In this document: positions 13,059 to 20,480 of the stretch, one piece after another
Layout: each line of letters starts with the position of its first letter
Numbering within the stretch: the first letter of the stretch is position 1
NCBI RefSeq assembly: GCF_002563635.1
Contig: NZ_PDIZ01000003.1
Span: forward strand, 372,001 to 436,000
Reading direction: 5' to 3'
DNA length: 64,000 bases
Origin: Bacillus sp. es.036
Lineage (GTDB): Bacteria; Bacillota; Bacilli; Bacillales; Guptibacillaceae
Program-made: the position numbers and the translations under genes
Notes under the pieces: generated by a model
Database searches by the model: none
What the model was told of the DNA's origin: nothing
The model's input: only the letters and a program-made list of their open reading frames with translations

Positions 13059-13133
13059 GGCCCGTTGGTCAAGCGGTTAAGACACCGCCCTTTCACGGCG
13101 GTAACACGGGTTCGAATCCCGTACGGGTCACCA
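13059..13133 (+). tRNA. tRNA-Glu(TTC)
   Basis: Anticodon loop CTTTCAC between CCGCC/GGCGG; encoded CCA. Confidence 0.97.
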
Positions 13134-13155
13134 ATATATATCATTTCTACTTTGT

Positions 13156-13231
13156 GGAGGATTAGCTCAGCTGGGAGAGCATCTGCCTTACAAGCAGAGG
13201 GTCGGCGGTTCGAGCCCGTCATCCTCCACCA
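13156..13231 (+). tRNA. tRNA-Val(TAC)
   Basis: Anticodon loop CTTACAA between TCTGC/GCAGA; acceptor GGAGGAT/ATCCTCC; encoded CCA. Confidence 0.97.
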
Positions 13232-13239
13232 TTCTCTAA

Positions 13240-13315
13240 GGTCCCGTGGTGTAGCGGTTAACATGCCTGCCTGTCACGCAGGAGATCGCGAGTTCGATTC
13301 TCGTCGGGACCGCCA
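13240..13315 (+). tRNA. tRNA-Asp(GTC)
   Basis: Anticodon loop CTGTCAC between CCTGC/GCAGG; encoded CCA. Confidence 0.97.
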
Positions 13316-13328
13316 TTTATATTTTAAT

Positions 13329-13347
13329 ATTATCGCGGGGTGGAGCA
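13329..13347 (+). pseudogene. Broken 5' copy of tRNA-fMet
   Basis: The 19 bases ATTATCGCGGGGTGGAGCA are identical to 13469-13487, which cover the promoter-side flank and first 14 bases of the intact tRNA-fMet gene 140 bases downstream. After base 13347 the copy stops and unrelated sequence follows. Confidence 0.75.
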
Positions 13348-13473
13348 ACAAGCGATACTTCCTTGAAACAGCATCGAGTTGTTTCGACGGATACGCTTCG
13401 GAGCATAACCTTGTAGAGAAAGAAACAGTGCACAGCGTAATGAGCAGGTGCAGCATCATTTCATTCACATTAT

Positions 13474-13553
<80 letters not shown>

Positions 13554-13634
13554 AATTTTTTCTACGTCGGGTATTCATCGTTCCTAAAATTAGAATGTAG
13601 TCCTATTAAGGGCAACAATTAAATTTTTAAAAAT

Positions 13635-13710
13635 GGCTCTGTAGCTCAGTCGGTAGAGCAGTGGACTGAAAATCCACGTGTCGGCGGTTCGATTCCGTCC
13701 GGAGCCACCA
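13635..13710 (+). tRNA. tRNA-Phe(GAA)
   Basis: Anticodon loop CTGAAAA between GTGGA/TCCAC; encoded CCA. Confidence 0.97.
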
Positions 13711-13714
13711 TGTT

Positions 13715-13790
<76 letters not shown>

Positions 13791-13860
13791 TTTTCTCGAA
13801 ATGAGATCAATTCCCATTGCACTTTCATAAGATATGTATTACAATGGTAATTGTCAATTT

Positions 13861-13945
13861 GGAGGGGTAGCGAAGTGGCTAAACGCGGCGGACTGTAAAT
13901 CCGCTCCCTCAGGGTTCGGCGGTTCGAATCCGTCCCCCTCCACCA
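13861..13945 (+). tRNA. tRNA-Tyr(GTA)
   Basis: Class II tRNA, anticodon loop CTGTAAA between GCGGA/TCCGC; encoded CCA. Confidence 0.97.
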
Positions 13946-13952
13946 TTTTTAT

Positions 13953-14026
13953 AGGGGTATAGTTTAAAGGTAGAACAGAGGTCTCCAAAACCTCCGGTGT
14001 GGGTTCGAGTCCTACTACCCCTGCCA
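13953..14026 (+). tRNA. tRNA-Trp(CCA)
   Basis: Anticodon loop CTCCAAA between GAGGT/ACCTC; acceptor AGGGGTA/TACCCCT; encoded CCA end. Confidence 0.96.
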
Positions 14027-14041
14027 ATTTAATTCTTTTAT

Positions 14042-14118
14042 GGCGGTTGTGGCGAAGTGGTTAACGCACCGGATTGTGATTCCGGCATTCGTGGGTTCAA
14101 TTCCCATCAGCCGCCCCA
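14042..14118 (+). tRNA. tRNA-His(GTG)
   Basis: Anticodon loop TTGTGAT between CCGGA/TCCGG, extra 5' G typical of tRNA-His, encoded CCA. Confidence 0.96.
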
Positions 14119-14122
14119 TTTT

Positions 14123-14197
14123 TGGGCTATAGCCAAGCGGTAAGGCAACGGATTTTGATTCCGTCATGCGCTGGTTCGAATCCAGCTAGCCCAGCCA
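14123..14197 (+). tRNA. tRNA-Gln(TTG)
   Basis: Anticodon loop TTTTGAT between ACGGA/TCCGT; acceptor TGGGCTA/TAGCCCA; encoded CCA. Confidence 0.97.
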
Positions 14198-14204
14198 TTT
14201 TGTT

Positions 14205-14279
14205 GCGGAAGTAGTTCAGTGGTAGAACATCACCTTGCCAAGGTGGGGGTCGCGGGTTCGAATCCCGTCTTCCGCTCCA
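14205..14279 (+). tRNA. tRNA-Gly(GCC)
   Basis: Anticodon loop TTGCCAA between TCACC/GGTGG; encoded CCA. Confidence 0.96.
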
Positions 14280-14288
14280 TTTTACAAA

Positions 14289-14363
14289 GGCGGCATAGCC
14301 AAGTGGTAAGGCACGGGTCTGCAAAACCCTTACGCCCCGGTTCAAATCCGGGTGCCGCCTCCA
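14289..14363 (+). tRNA. tRNA-Cys(GCA)
   Basis: Anticodon loop CTGCAAA; acceptor GGCGGCA/TGCCGCC; encoded CCA. Confidence 0.96.
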
Positions 14364-14390
14364 ATCTTAATATTTTTTCTTTAAAGTCCT

Positions 14391-14480
14391 GCCGGAGTGG
14401 CGGAATTGGCAGACGCACAGGACTTAAAATCCTGCGGAGGGTGTACCTCCGTGCCGGTTCGAGCCCGGCCTCCGGCACCA
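14391..14480 (+). tRNA. tRNA-Leu(TAA)
   Basis: Class II tRNA with long variable arm; anticodon loop CTTAAAA; encoded CCA. Confidence 0.97.
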
Positions 14481-14513
14481 CTTATTTTTTGCCTAAATTA
14501 AACATGGTACTTT

Positions 14514-14598
14514 GCCGGTGTGGCGGAATTGGCAGACGCGCACGACTCAAAATCGTGTTCCGAGAGGAGTGTCGGTTCGAACCCGACCACCGGTACCA
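14514..14598 (+). tRNA. tRNA-Leu(CAA), attachment site of the mobile element
   Basis: Class II tRNA, anticodon loop CTCAAAA between CACGA/TCGTG, encoded CCA. Its 3' part from base 14540 on is duplicated at 28661-28721, so the mobile element inserted here and left an intact tRNA gene on the integrase side. Confidence 0.96.
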
Positions 14599-14600
14599 TT
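14540..14600 (+). repeat. Attachment repeat, left (attL)
   Basis: 61 bases identical to 28661-28721, spanning the anticodon arm to the CCA end of tRNA-Leu plus two bases. Confidence 0.95.
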
Positions 14601-14620
14601 TATTTCGTTAATACATAATC

Positions 14621-14660
14621 AATTAACCGTGAATATACCGTAATATCAACGTTTCTCACA
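14621..14660 (+). repeat. Left copy of a 40-bp subterminal imperfect repeat
   Basis: Starts AATTAACCGTGAATATACCG and strongly resembles 28595-28634 in the same orientation (GAATATAC[CG]GTAATATCA core). The copies sit about 20 and 26 bases inside the two attachment repeats, where integrase arm sites would be expected. Confidence 0.6.
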
Positions 14661-14680
14661 TTGTGGGAAACGTTTTTTTT
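14648..14680 (+). terminator. Terminator just inside the element, ending the tRNA operon
   Basis: AACGTTTC / GAAACGTT hairpin followed by eight T, about 50 bases after tRNA-Leu. It is brought in by the element and replaces the chromosomal terminator now at 28735. Confidence 0.85.
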
Positions 14681-14768
14681 GTGTTTAAAGAACGTTGATT
14701 CAAGAGTTATCTTTTCGTCTCTAATCGTGTGAACTAATCGTGCGAATAGCTTCGAATGGAGGTGACAT

Positions 14769-15758
14769 ATGGTAAGACGTAAAAACAATCTTAATGAACG
14801 TGAATTGTCCATAGTCCGAAAAAGTGAGAAGTCGTATGCAGAAACGTTCAAGGAAGCATTGCAACTCTTTCTTGATGATTGCGATTTACGTAATTTAAGA
14901 CCGTTCACTATCCGTTACTATCAAAATGAAATTCAAGCGTTTCTTAATCAGTTAGAAGAACAAGGAATAGATACGAATGAGTTAAAGCCCTATAACGTTA
15001 CGGAAGAACATATCCAAGAGAATGTTATTAGGTATATGCGTATTTACAAAGGCACTAAGATTGTCTCAATAAATACTCGTTTACGCGGTTTACGTTCGTT
15101 CTTCAACTTCCTTTACAAAAAGAAACACATACCTAAAAATCCTATGGAGAATATTACTTTATTAAAAGATAGGAAGCATGTAATCCCTACTTTCTCAAAG
15201 GAACAACTTAACACGTTATTTAATCAACCCGACTTAACTACATTTACGGGAGTTCGCGACTATACAATAATGATGGTTTTCCTTGAAACGGGTATACGTG
15301 TAAATGAACTTGTAGGGCTATCCATAGCAGATATTCAATGGGAAGATAGTTTGTTAAGGATTCGGAACGCAAAGACTTATAGGGAACGGTTAGTACCAAT
15401 ACAAAGCGAAATGAAGAAGCAACTGAAGAAGTATATCTCCATACGAGGACTTGTTGAATGTGATGACTTATTTGTAACCATTGATGGAACACCTTTATTA
15501 AGAAGGTCTGTACAACAGCGAATCGACGTATATGGGGTGAAAGCCAAAATAAAAGACGTTCGTTGTAGTCCTCATACGTTCCGCCATACATTTGCAAAGT
15601 TAAGTGTTCAACAAGGTGCTAACATATTTGAATTACAAACTATTTTAGGACATACAAGCATGGAAATAGTAAAGACCTATGTAAACCTATTCGGAAATGA
15701 TGTAAGAGAACGTCATAAGGATTTTTCACCGATAAAGGTGTTAAAGAAACGAAGATAA
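14769..15758 (+). CDS. int: Tyrosine recombinase (integrase) of the element
   Basis: 329 residues. N-terminal SAM-like core-binding domain (about 20-125) and C-terminal catalytic domain with the expected residues: Arg177 (ETGIRVNEL), Lys202, His269 and Arg272 (SPHTFRHTF), His295 (LGHTS) and nucleophile Tyr304 (TYVNLF). It resembles XerC/D-like integrases without an AP2-type arm-binding domain. GGAGGTG precedes ATG 14769. Lying 170 bases from the 61-bp repeat it very probably catalyses insertion into and excision from tRNA-Leu(CAA). Confidence 0.96.
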   Translation: MVRRKNNLNERELSIVRKSEKSYAETFKEALQLFLDDCDLRNLRPFTIRYYQNEIQAFLNQLEEQGIDTNELKPYNVTEEHIQENVIRYMRIYKGTKIVSINTRLRGLRSFFNFLYKKKHIPKNPMENITLLKDRKHVIPTFSKEQLNTLFNQPDLTTFTGVRDYTIMMVFLETGIRVNELVGLSIADIQWEDSLLRIRNAKTYRERLVPIQSEMKKQLKKYISIRGLVECDDLFVTIDGTPLLRRSVQQRIDVYGVKAKIKDVRCSPHTFRHTFAKLSVQQGANIFELQTILGHTSMEIVKTYVNLFGNDVRERHKDFSPIKVLKKRR

Positions 15759-15771
15759 GGCTGGTGTGTTA

Positions 15772-16011
15772 ATGGAGACGAGATTTAAAACTTTAGGGGT
15801 AAACGAAGAAGATATTTCTGTAAGCGTCTATTGTAACTATCTTAATTTAAGGGAAGCTAAAAGGGCTTTTCAAGAAAAGAAAGATGATTCAGTTGTAATT
15901 GAAATTATCAAAGATAAAGAAGAAAGGATAGGTGCAATATGTATTGGGATTGAAGAAGCTGAACGTATTGCATTAGCACTATTGAACATTCGTAGTTCTA
16001 TAAAATATTAG
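15772..16011 (+). CDS. Small hypothetical protein behind integrase
   Basis: 79 residues from ATG 15772 (a GTG at 15766 is also possible), 13 bases after the integrase stop. Mixed alpha/beta composition, no membrane segment, no motif I recognise. Position suggests co-transcription with int; an excisionase role is conceivable, but I see no helix-turn-helix to support it. Confidence 0.65.
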   Translation: METRFKTLGVNEEDISVSVYCNYLNLREAKRAFQEKKDDSVVIEIIKDKEERIGAICIGIEEAERIALALLNIRSSIKY

Positions 16012-16019
16012 ACATTAAT

Positions 16020-16617
16020 AAGAAAAAGCCACGCGTTGCACCGCGTGACCCAAACTTAGCTACAACTAAATACGGAAAACCGTTTTAGCTACTTACATAT
16101 GTTATCGAAAAAGATTAGTATATGCAAGGCTTATTAAGTATTGCCTTTTTTAGCAGCTGTAAAGTTTTCCCGTCGTGGATTGCCAACTAATACGACGTTA
16201 ATCTAACCTAGATAGGTTTGCCCTTGCCGATGCAATAACTTGGGATAGGACACATAAAAACGTTCCCTATTACGTTTAGTGTCCGAAGGGTGAAAGCTAC
16301 CTCTAAGTGCTGAACGAAGGAAGGGTAGACTGTCTAAGGACGGTGTAGGACAAGCCACAACTAACATAGAATCTTTTTCTAGTCCCAATATAAAAGGGTG
16401 TCGATTTAGCTAACTGAAAAGCCAAAGCGTAAGGTTAGGGGCTATGTGAACCTGCTAGGGCTACTTGCTGCAGTAGGCTTGTTAAAGAGAAATCTTTTCG
16501 TTTAATAGGGATATACTACGGACACCTCAGTAATTCCTGACGGATGTTTACTAAATATAAAGCGACTATTTCATATAGCATATTAATTTTCTTGCTATAA
16601 AGGTAGTCGTTTTTATG
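16020..16617 (+). ncRNA. Candidate large structured RNA (about 550-600 nt)
   Basis: A long stretch without a convincing gene but full of short perfect stems. Examples are CACGCG/CGCGTG (16030-16047), ACGG-AAAA-CCGT (16072-16083), CATAT/ATATG (16096-16124), CGTCGT/ACGACG (16171-16197), AACCT/AGGTT (16205-16218), a two-part stem GGACAC..AAACGT/ACGTTT..GTGTCC (16248-16284), and a long-range pair GGTGTC (16397) with GACACC (16521). It ends in a terminator-like hairpin with T-run. Length, richness of stems and a place in a phage-like element near tRNAs recall ornate RNAs such as ROOL or GOLLD, but I could not match a consensus, so the class is open. Confidence 0.5.
16561..16617 (+). terminator. 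Terminator closing the structured RNA
   Basis: AGCGACTA ... TAGTCGTTTTTA outer stem with an inner TATAGCA / TGCTATA stem. Orientation indicates rightward transcription of the preceding region. Confidence 0.65.
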
Positions 16618-16869
16618 CCTTCCGTTTTCCTCGACTAACCTTCAAGATGTTGCCAAAAAATCCAAAAGCAAGACTAAAGATGAATAAGTTGATAACTAAT
16701 TATAATTTTTATATTAGGCTACCTACATAAATAATCATTTGTATATATCCAAACACAATCGTAATGAATTTATGTATATATAAAAGAAAATATTGGATAT
16801 TGATGATATAATGATTAAGTAGCTTACCTATATCAGTATTATCAATATTAAAATTAAGGATGATGTAAT

Positions 16870-17256
16870 ATGGCGAAGTACGGTTATGGTGGAAAAGAAG
16901 AATTACTATATTTGAAAGCTTATAATCTAGCAAAAGAAGGCTATTCTACATTACTTTTTAGTTTTGAATCTGCACCAATTAAGCTTCTCCCCGTATTAGC
17001 GTCACATGTATTAGAAGTAGATATTGAAGAAGTGAAGAATCCATCAGAAGAAATCAAGAATAGAATGAAACAAGAACTAACAAAAGTACCGTTAACATAT
17101 GTGGATGAAACTAGCCTTTCTTTAGAAGAAATCGAAAAATTGATAATAAAAAATAAAAAGGAAAAAAATGTTACTCATGTGGTTTTTGACCGCGTTGATG
17201 AAAAGAATAAAATAGACCAGCTTGCAAATAAATTAGGGGTAAAAGCTTATTATTAA
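16870..17256 (+). CDS. Small DnaB/RecA-fold-like protein with degenerate P-loop
   Basis: 128 residues. The order of segments follows the catalytic half of replicative DnaB helicase: a glycine-rich KYGYGGKEE where Walker A would be, LLFSFESAP (about 28-36) where DnaB has a FSLEMS-like motif, LTYVDETSLSLEEI where DnaB has a VDDT..LT-EEI segment, and THVVFDRVDE at the Walker B place. The lysine is present but the GKT/S is not, and the N-terminal domain and C-terminal arginine finger are missing. It may be a regulator or decoy of host or phage helicase; this is inference from fold resemblance. AAGGATG precedes the ATG. Confidence 0.55.
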   Translation: MAKYGYGGKEELLYLKAYNLAKEGYSTLLFSFESAPIKLLPVLASHVLEVDIEEVKNPSEEIKNRMKQELTKVPLTYVDETSLSLEEIEKLIIKNKKEKNVTHVVFDRVDEKNKIDQLANKLGVKAYY

Positions 17257-17363
17257 TATTATATCACCAGGGAAAAAACACCTATAATTGGGTGTTCTTT
17301 ATCTTTGAGGAGATATATTTTATTGGTCATAGTTTTCATATAATTTGTTGGAGGCTTAAAATT

Positions 17364-18167
17364 ATGAGAAACTCTACCGCCATTAAATTGGAAGGGTGTA
17401 AGGAAAACTTAAGAAGAACTTACGAAGAATATAGTCGTCTTCAGGGTAATATGCAAAATTATAATAAACACTTGTCCGATGAAGAATTTCAAGAAGCTAG
17501 AATAGTAATATTTAGGCTTTGTGAAGAAATGGAGAAAGAAATTCCAAATGGTATAAAAGATAATAGGAGTGTAGAAGAATTTCTTCAAAATATACTTTTT
17601 GATAATTCTCCTTACGGTGAAGATATGTCCTATATCTCTAGCTTATATAATCCATTTATTGATTATATTGAGATGAAGAACATAGATGTGAAAATTCTAC
17701 ATATCGATTGTGAAGTACCACTTGAATTAAGTTATAATCATATTTTAGAGGACATTGCTAAATGCGAAAACAGAATTGAGTCAGGTGATTATTCAGGGGC
17801 GATAACTTCTGCAAAGTCTCTAATTGAAGGGGTATGTAAAGAAATTATATTAAATATTGAAGGCGAAGATATATCTGGTCACCCTAACTTACCCGAATTA
17901 TTTAATAAAGTACGCACACATCTGAATTTAGACCCTAGTAATGAAGAGTTACAAAAGTCTCTTAAACAAGTATTAAGTGGTTTAATTCAAGTTGTCCATG
18001 GATTAAATGAGGTTAGAAATAAAAGTGGTGATAGCCACCCTCGGAAAATCAAACCAAGTCTACACCATGCATTGCTAGTTGCTAATTCAGCAAAAACTGT
18101 AGTGAATTTCCTTTTTCATACTTATGAGTACCAAAGAAACTTAGGTAAGATAAAAATTTTAAATTAA
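17364..18167 (+). CDS. Abi_C (abortive infection C-terminal) domain protein
   Basis: 267 residues from ATG 17364 behind TTGGAGG; the longer upstream frame is not credible. The C-terminal half (about 130-255) has the Abi_C pattern: a helix with GAITSAKSLIEGVCKEI, then LNLDPSNEELQKSLKQVLSG, then the signature E-V-R-N-K-S-G-D-S-H at about 216-225, and a final KPSLHHALLVANSAKTVVNF helix. Abi_C proteins occur in phage-exclusion loci, and the RN..GD.H signature recalls HEPN-like RNase sites. The N-terminal 120 residues are not recognised. Confidence 0.75.
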   Translation: MRNSTAIKLEGCKENLRRTYEEYSRLQGNMQNYNKHLSDEEFQEARIVIFRLCEEMEKEIPNGIKDNRSVEEFLQNILFDNSPYGEDMSYISSLYNPFIDYIEMKNIDVKILHIDCEVPLELSYNHILEDIAKCENRIESGDYSGAITSAKSLIEGVCKEIILNIEGEDISGHPNLPELFNKVRTHLNLDPSNEELQKSLKQVLSGLIQVVHGLNEVRNKSGDSHPRKIKPSLHHALLVANSAKTVVNFLFHTYEYQRNLGKIKILN

Positions 18168-18488
18168 CTTACTAGAGGGGAAATAAATTTCCTCTCGGAA
18201 GTCAGTATTATAAAAAGTCTTACTACTTTCTGAACACCTATGATAATTATGTAAGACATTTGTCGACGTTCGGATAACAGTGGATATGACATTAATAAAA
18301 CCCGCAAAACGAACCCAGGACGTAACAATTCCTCTAGTCATCCTTTGTTACATATCAACTATAACCCTTGATACATATATGATTGCGGGCAATTTGTGAG
18401 GTTTCCTTTTTATAATTTAGGGACAAATTCGGTTCTGATTCTAATAGCATAATACAAATAAATATACACAAGAAAAGACGGTAGGTTA
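18168..18488. other. Gene-free stretch between convergent genes
   Basis: Contains a hairpin AGAGGGGAAAT / ATTTCCTCTC near 18173-18200, suited to ending the Abi_C transcript, and near 18473-18505 a hairpin plus T-run that would end the serine recombinase transcript on the other strand. I see no gene in the rest. Confidence 0.6.
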
Positions 18489-19055
18489 TTAGCCAGCCGT
18501 CTCTTTGTTCTTGGCATATATTGTAGCCCTTGGAACACCAGTCATTTTCACAATCTCATTAACGCTTAAACCGTTGTCCTTCCTTTCACGAAATAGCATC
18601 AAAGCCTTCTTAACGTCCTTATCTGGCTTCCCTTTGCGTCCCATGTGCGTACCCTTCGCCTTTGCCCTTTCTCTACCTTCCGCCGTTCTCTCATTAATAA
18701 TATCCCTCTCGAATTCAGCGATAGCCCCTAACATTGTAAACATTAACTTCCCCGCCGAATTGCTAAAGTCTATATTCTCCTTAATGAATACAAGCCCTAT
18801 ACCACGTTCTTGTAAGTCTCTTACTATCTTATGTAGGTCAAACGTTGAACGGGCTAGACGGTCTATCTTATACACTACAAGCGTATCTCCTTCACGAAGA
18901 TAGTCTAATGCCTTATTCAATTCCGCACGGTCAGCAGAACCACCACTAAACTTCTCCTTGAATATCTTATCTACGCCGTATGTATTCAGCTTATCTATTT
19001 GTATATCTAAACTTTGTTCCTTTGTACTAACTCTTGCATATCCAATAACCGCCAT
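18489..19055 (-). CDS. Serine recombinase, resolvase/invertase family
   Basis: 188 residues. Resolvase catalytic domain with nucleophile Ser10 in YARVSTKEQSLDIQ, YKIDRLARS near 65-73 and the long E helix; C-terminal helix-turn-helix (about 145-185, GLSVNEIVKMTGVPRATIY). Size is that of small Tn3/Gin-type resolvases, not of large phage integrases. AAAGGAAG precedes the ATG. In this element it could resolve multimers or invert a segment; six TAGAC/GTCTA motifs in the 150 bases upstream are candidate binding sites. Confidence 0.95.
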   Translation of the reverse strand: MAVIGYARVSTKEQSLDIQIDKLNTYGVDKIFKEKFSGGSADRAELNKALDYLREGDTLVVYKIDRLARSTFDLHKIVRDLQERGIGLVFIKENIDFSNSAGKLMFTMLGAIAEFERDIINERTAEGRERAKAKGTHMGRKGKPDKDVKKALMLFRERKDNGLSVNEIVKMTGVPRATIYAKNKETAG

Positions 19056-19798
19056 TGTCTAACGCTTCCTTTCATATGTCTATAAGTCACTGTAACTTCT
19101 GTACATTTAATATTAGACTAACTTTTAGACGATGTAAAGAACCAATATAGACGGTTATTCTTGTTTATCTTCATGTGTACAAAAGTAGTAAGTTTTAGAC
19201 AATTCAATCACATAGATAAGTTTAATAATATTATTCAAAAATTAGGCGAAGGGGGTACGGAATGGGGGAAGTGGGTCTATATATGCCCCTCCCTCCTATG
19301 TCGCATATACGTATACCGTTTTTAAGTCGCGGGCGTTACCTCTACGTTTATCCAACGTTGCCTTAACTTATATTCACCTCACTTTACTAAAGCGATAGGG
19401 GGGGATTTTACCTTCCTCAAATATCGAATATTGCCACTAAAATTTTTCTAGTAAAAAATAACCTTTGAGTGTTACTCCGTAAGGGGTTTAAATGTGAACA
19501 ATTATTGAACGTTGATAGGTAGCACTTGTGTGCAATCGTTTGCTTGTTGTTAGTACATAGAAACTTTTTTAGATGAAAATATCTCAAATTGGGCTTGCAT
19601 TACCCAACAAGTATATAAGCCCATGTCACAAATCGGGCTAAACATTTCCTATTACAAGTAGAAGAACGTTGTTGAGGACGTTCAGCAATATAGACGAGAT
19701 TAGCAGAGTTGAGAATGGGCGGTGCAGTTCAATGCGGTATACTACGCCGTCCTTAGTTGAGTTGAAATTACATCAACGAAAAGGAGAATTATCTAGTT
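19056..19798. other. Long intergenic region between divergent genes
   Basis: About 740 bases without a credible gene. The first 150 bases carry six TAGAC/GTCTA copies (19057, 19078, 19114, 19126, 19148, 19196). Around 19590-19640 two AAATyGGGCT units and a GGGCTT/AAGCCC inverted repeat lie close together. A DnaA-box-like TTATCCAAC occurs near 19350. It probably combines promoters, recombinase sites and the control region of the following replication-type gene. Confidence 0.5.
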
Positions 19799-20185
19799 AT
19801 GGAACAACAGAAGAAAGCAAGAGTAGGAGAACAAACTCAAGGCGGTGTATTCGTAAAAATGTATTTACCACTTTTCAAATGCGGAATTGCAGAGGATTTA
19901 GGAATGGAAGGCGTAGGGCTATTAGTCACAATCGCTTCTTACATGGACAAGCACGGGAAATGCTATCCAACACAAAGACAATTAGCTAAGAGATTAGGAA
20001 CAACTCCTAACCGAGTTAATAGACAAGTTGCTAAGTTGTTAGATTATCGCTTTAACGGTAAGCCGATTATTATACGGGAATTCAATGAGAACGACCGAGG
20101 AAAAGCGAATTCAGTTTACTATATTCAACCTATTTCACAATTAACAATGTTTGAAGGAAAAAGGGAAGTTATCGAACACGAATAA
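19799..20185 (+). CDS. Helix-turn-helix protein, replication-initiator-like
   Basis: 128 residues from ATG 19799 behind AAAAGGAG. The central segment GVGLLVTIASYMDKHGKCYPTQRQLAKRLGTTPNRVNRQVAKLLDY (read as positions about 39-85) is the winged-helix pattern of RepA_N/DnaD-like and primosomal proteins: a short helix, a YP/PS-Q-x-x-LA recognition unit and a wing with VYYIQP. It lacks any helicase or primase part. Tandem repeats begin about 45 bases after its stop, so it is the best candidate for an origin-binding protein of the element (inference). Confidence 0.7.
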   Translation: MEQQKKARVGEQTQGGVFVKMYLPLFKCGIAEDLGMEGVGLLVTIASYMDKHGKCYPTQRQLAKRLGTTPNRVNRQVAKLLDYRFNGKPIIIREFNENDRGKANSVYYIQPISQLTMFEGKREVIEHE

Positions 20186-20200
20186 GCAAAGCACTATATT

Positions 20201-20319
20201 TGTGACGCGTCACATTAATTGTGATAAAGGTTGTGTTCATTTTGAGTTTTAGTTGTATTCATTTTGTGCTTTGGTTGTGTACGGAATGACGACATAACTA
20301 GAACCAATAACTAGAACCA
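20201..20319. repeat. Palindrome and tandem repeats, candidate replication origin
   Basis: GTGACGCGTCAC at 20201-20212 is a perfect 12-bp palindrome. Then three units with 22-base period start at 20230, 20252 and 20274 (first two GTTGT[GA]TTCATTTTG plus 7 bases, third partial), followed by an exact 13-bp tandem duplication ATAACTAGAACCA at 20294-20306 and 20307-20319. The set looks like iterons next to a rep-type gene. Confidence 0.65.
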
Positions 20320-20480
20320 TATAACAAGATAAACATGAGGAAGAAAACCACTTCCTCTATTATACAAAAAGAGATAAGTAATCTATTAAGATATTTACAA
20401 TATTAAAGAATAAAGACCAAGATTTCCGCCAAATGGGGGCGGGGCTACATTTTGTAAACAGAAACGGAGAAGATTGTATT

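Noticed and set aside
16203-16388. 61-codon minus-strand frame in the structured region
   Set aside because: No ribosome binding site, composition follows the stems, and the terminator indicates transcription from the + strand.
16020-16617. Group I or group II intron
   Set aside because: I could not find the group I core (P/Q/R/S-like) sequences or a domain V-like hairpin, and no interrupted gene flanks the region.
18505-18903. 132-codon + strand frame opposite the serine recombinase
   Set aside because: Antisense shadow of a well-supported catalytic gene, without ribosome binding site.
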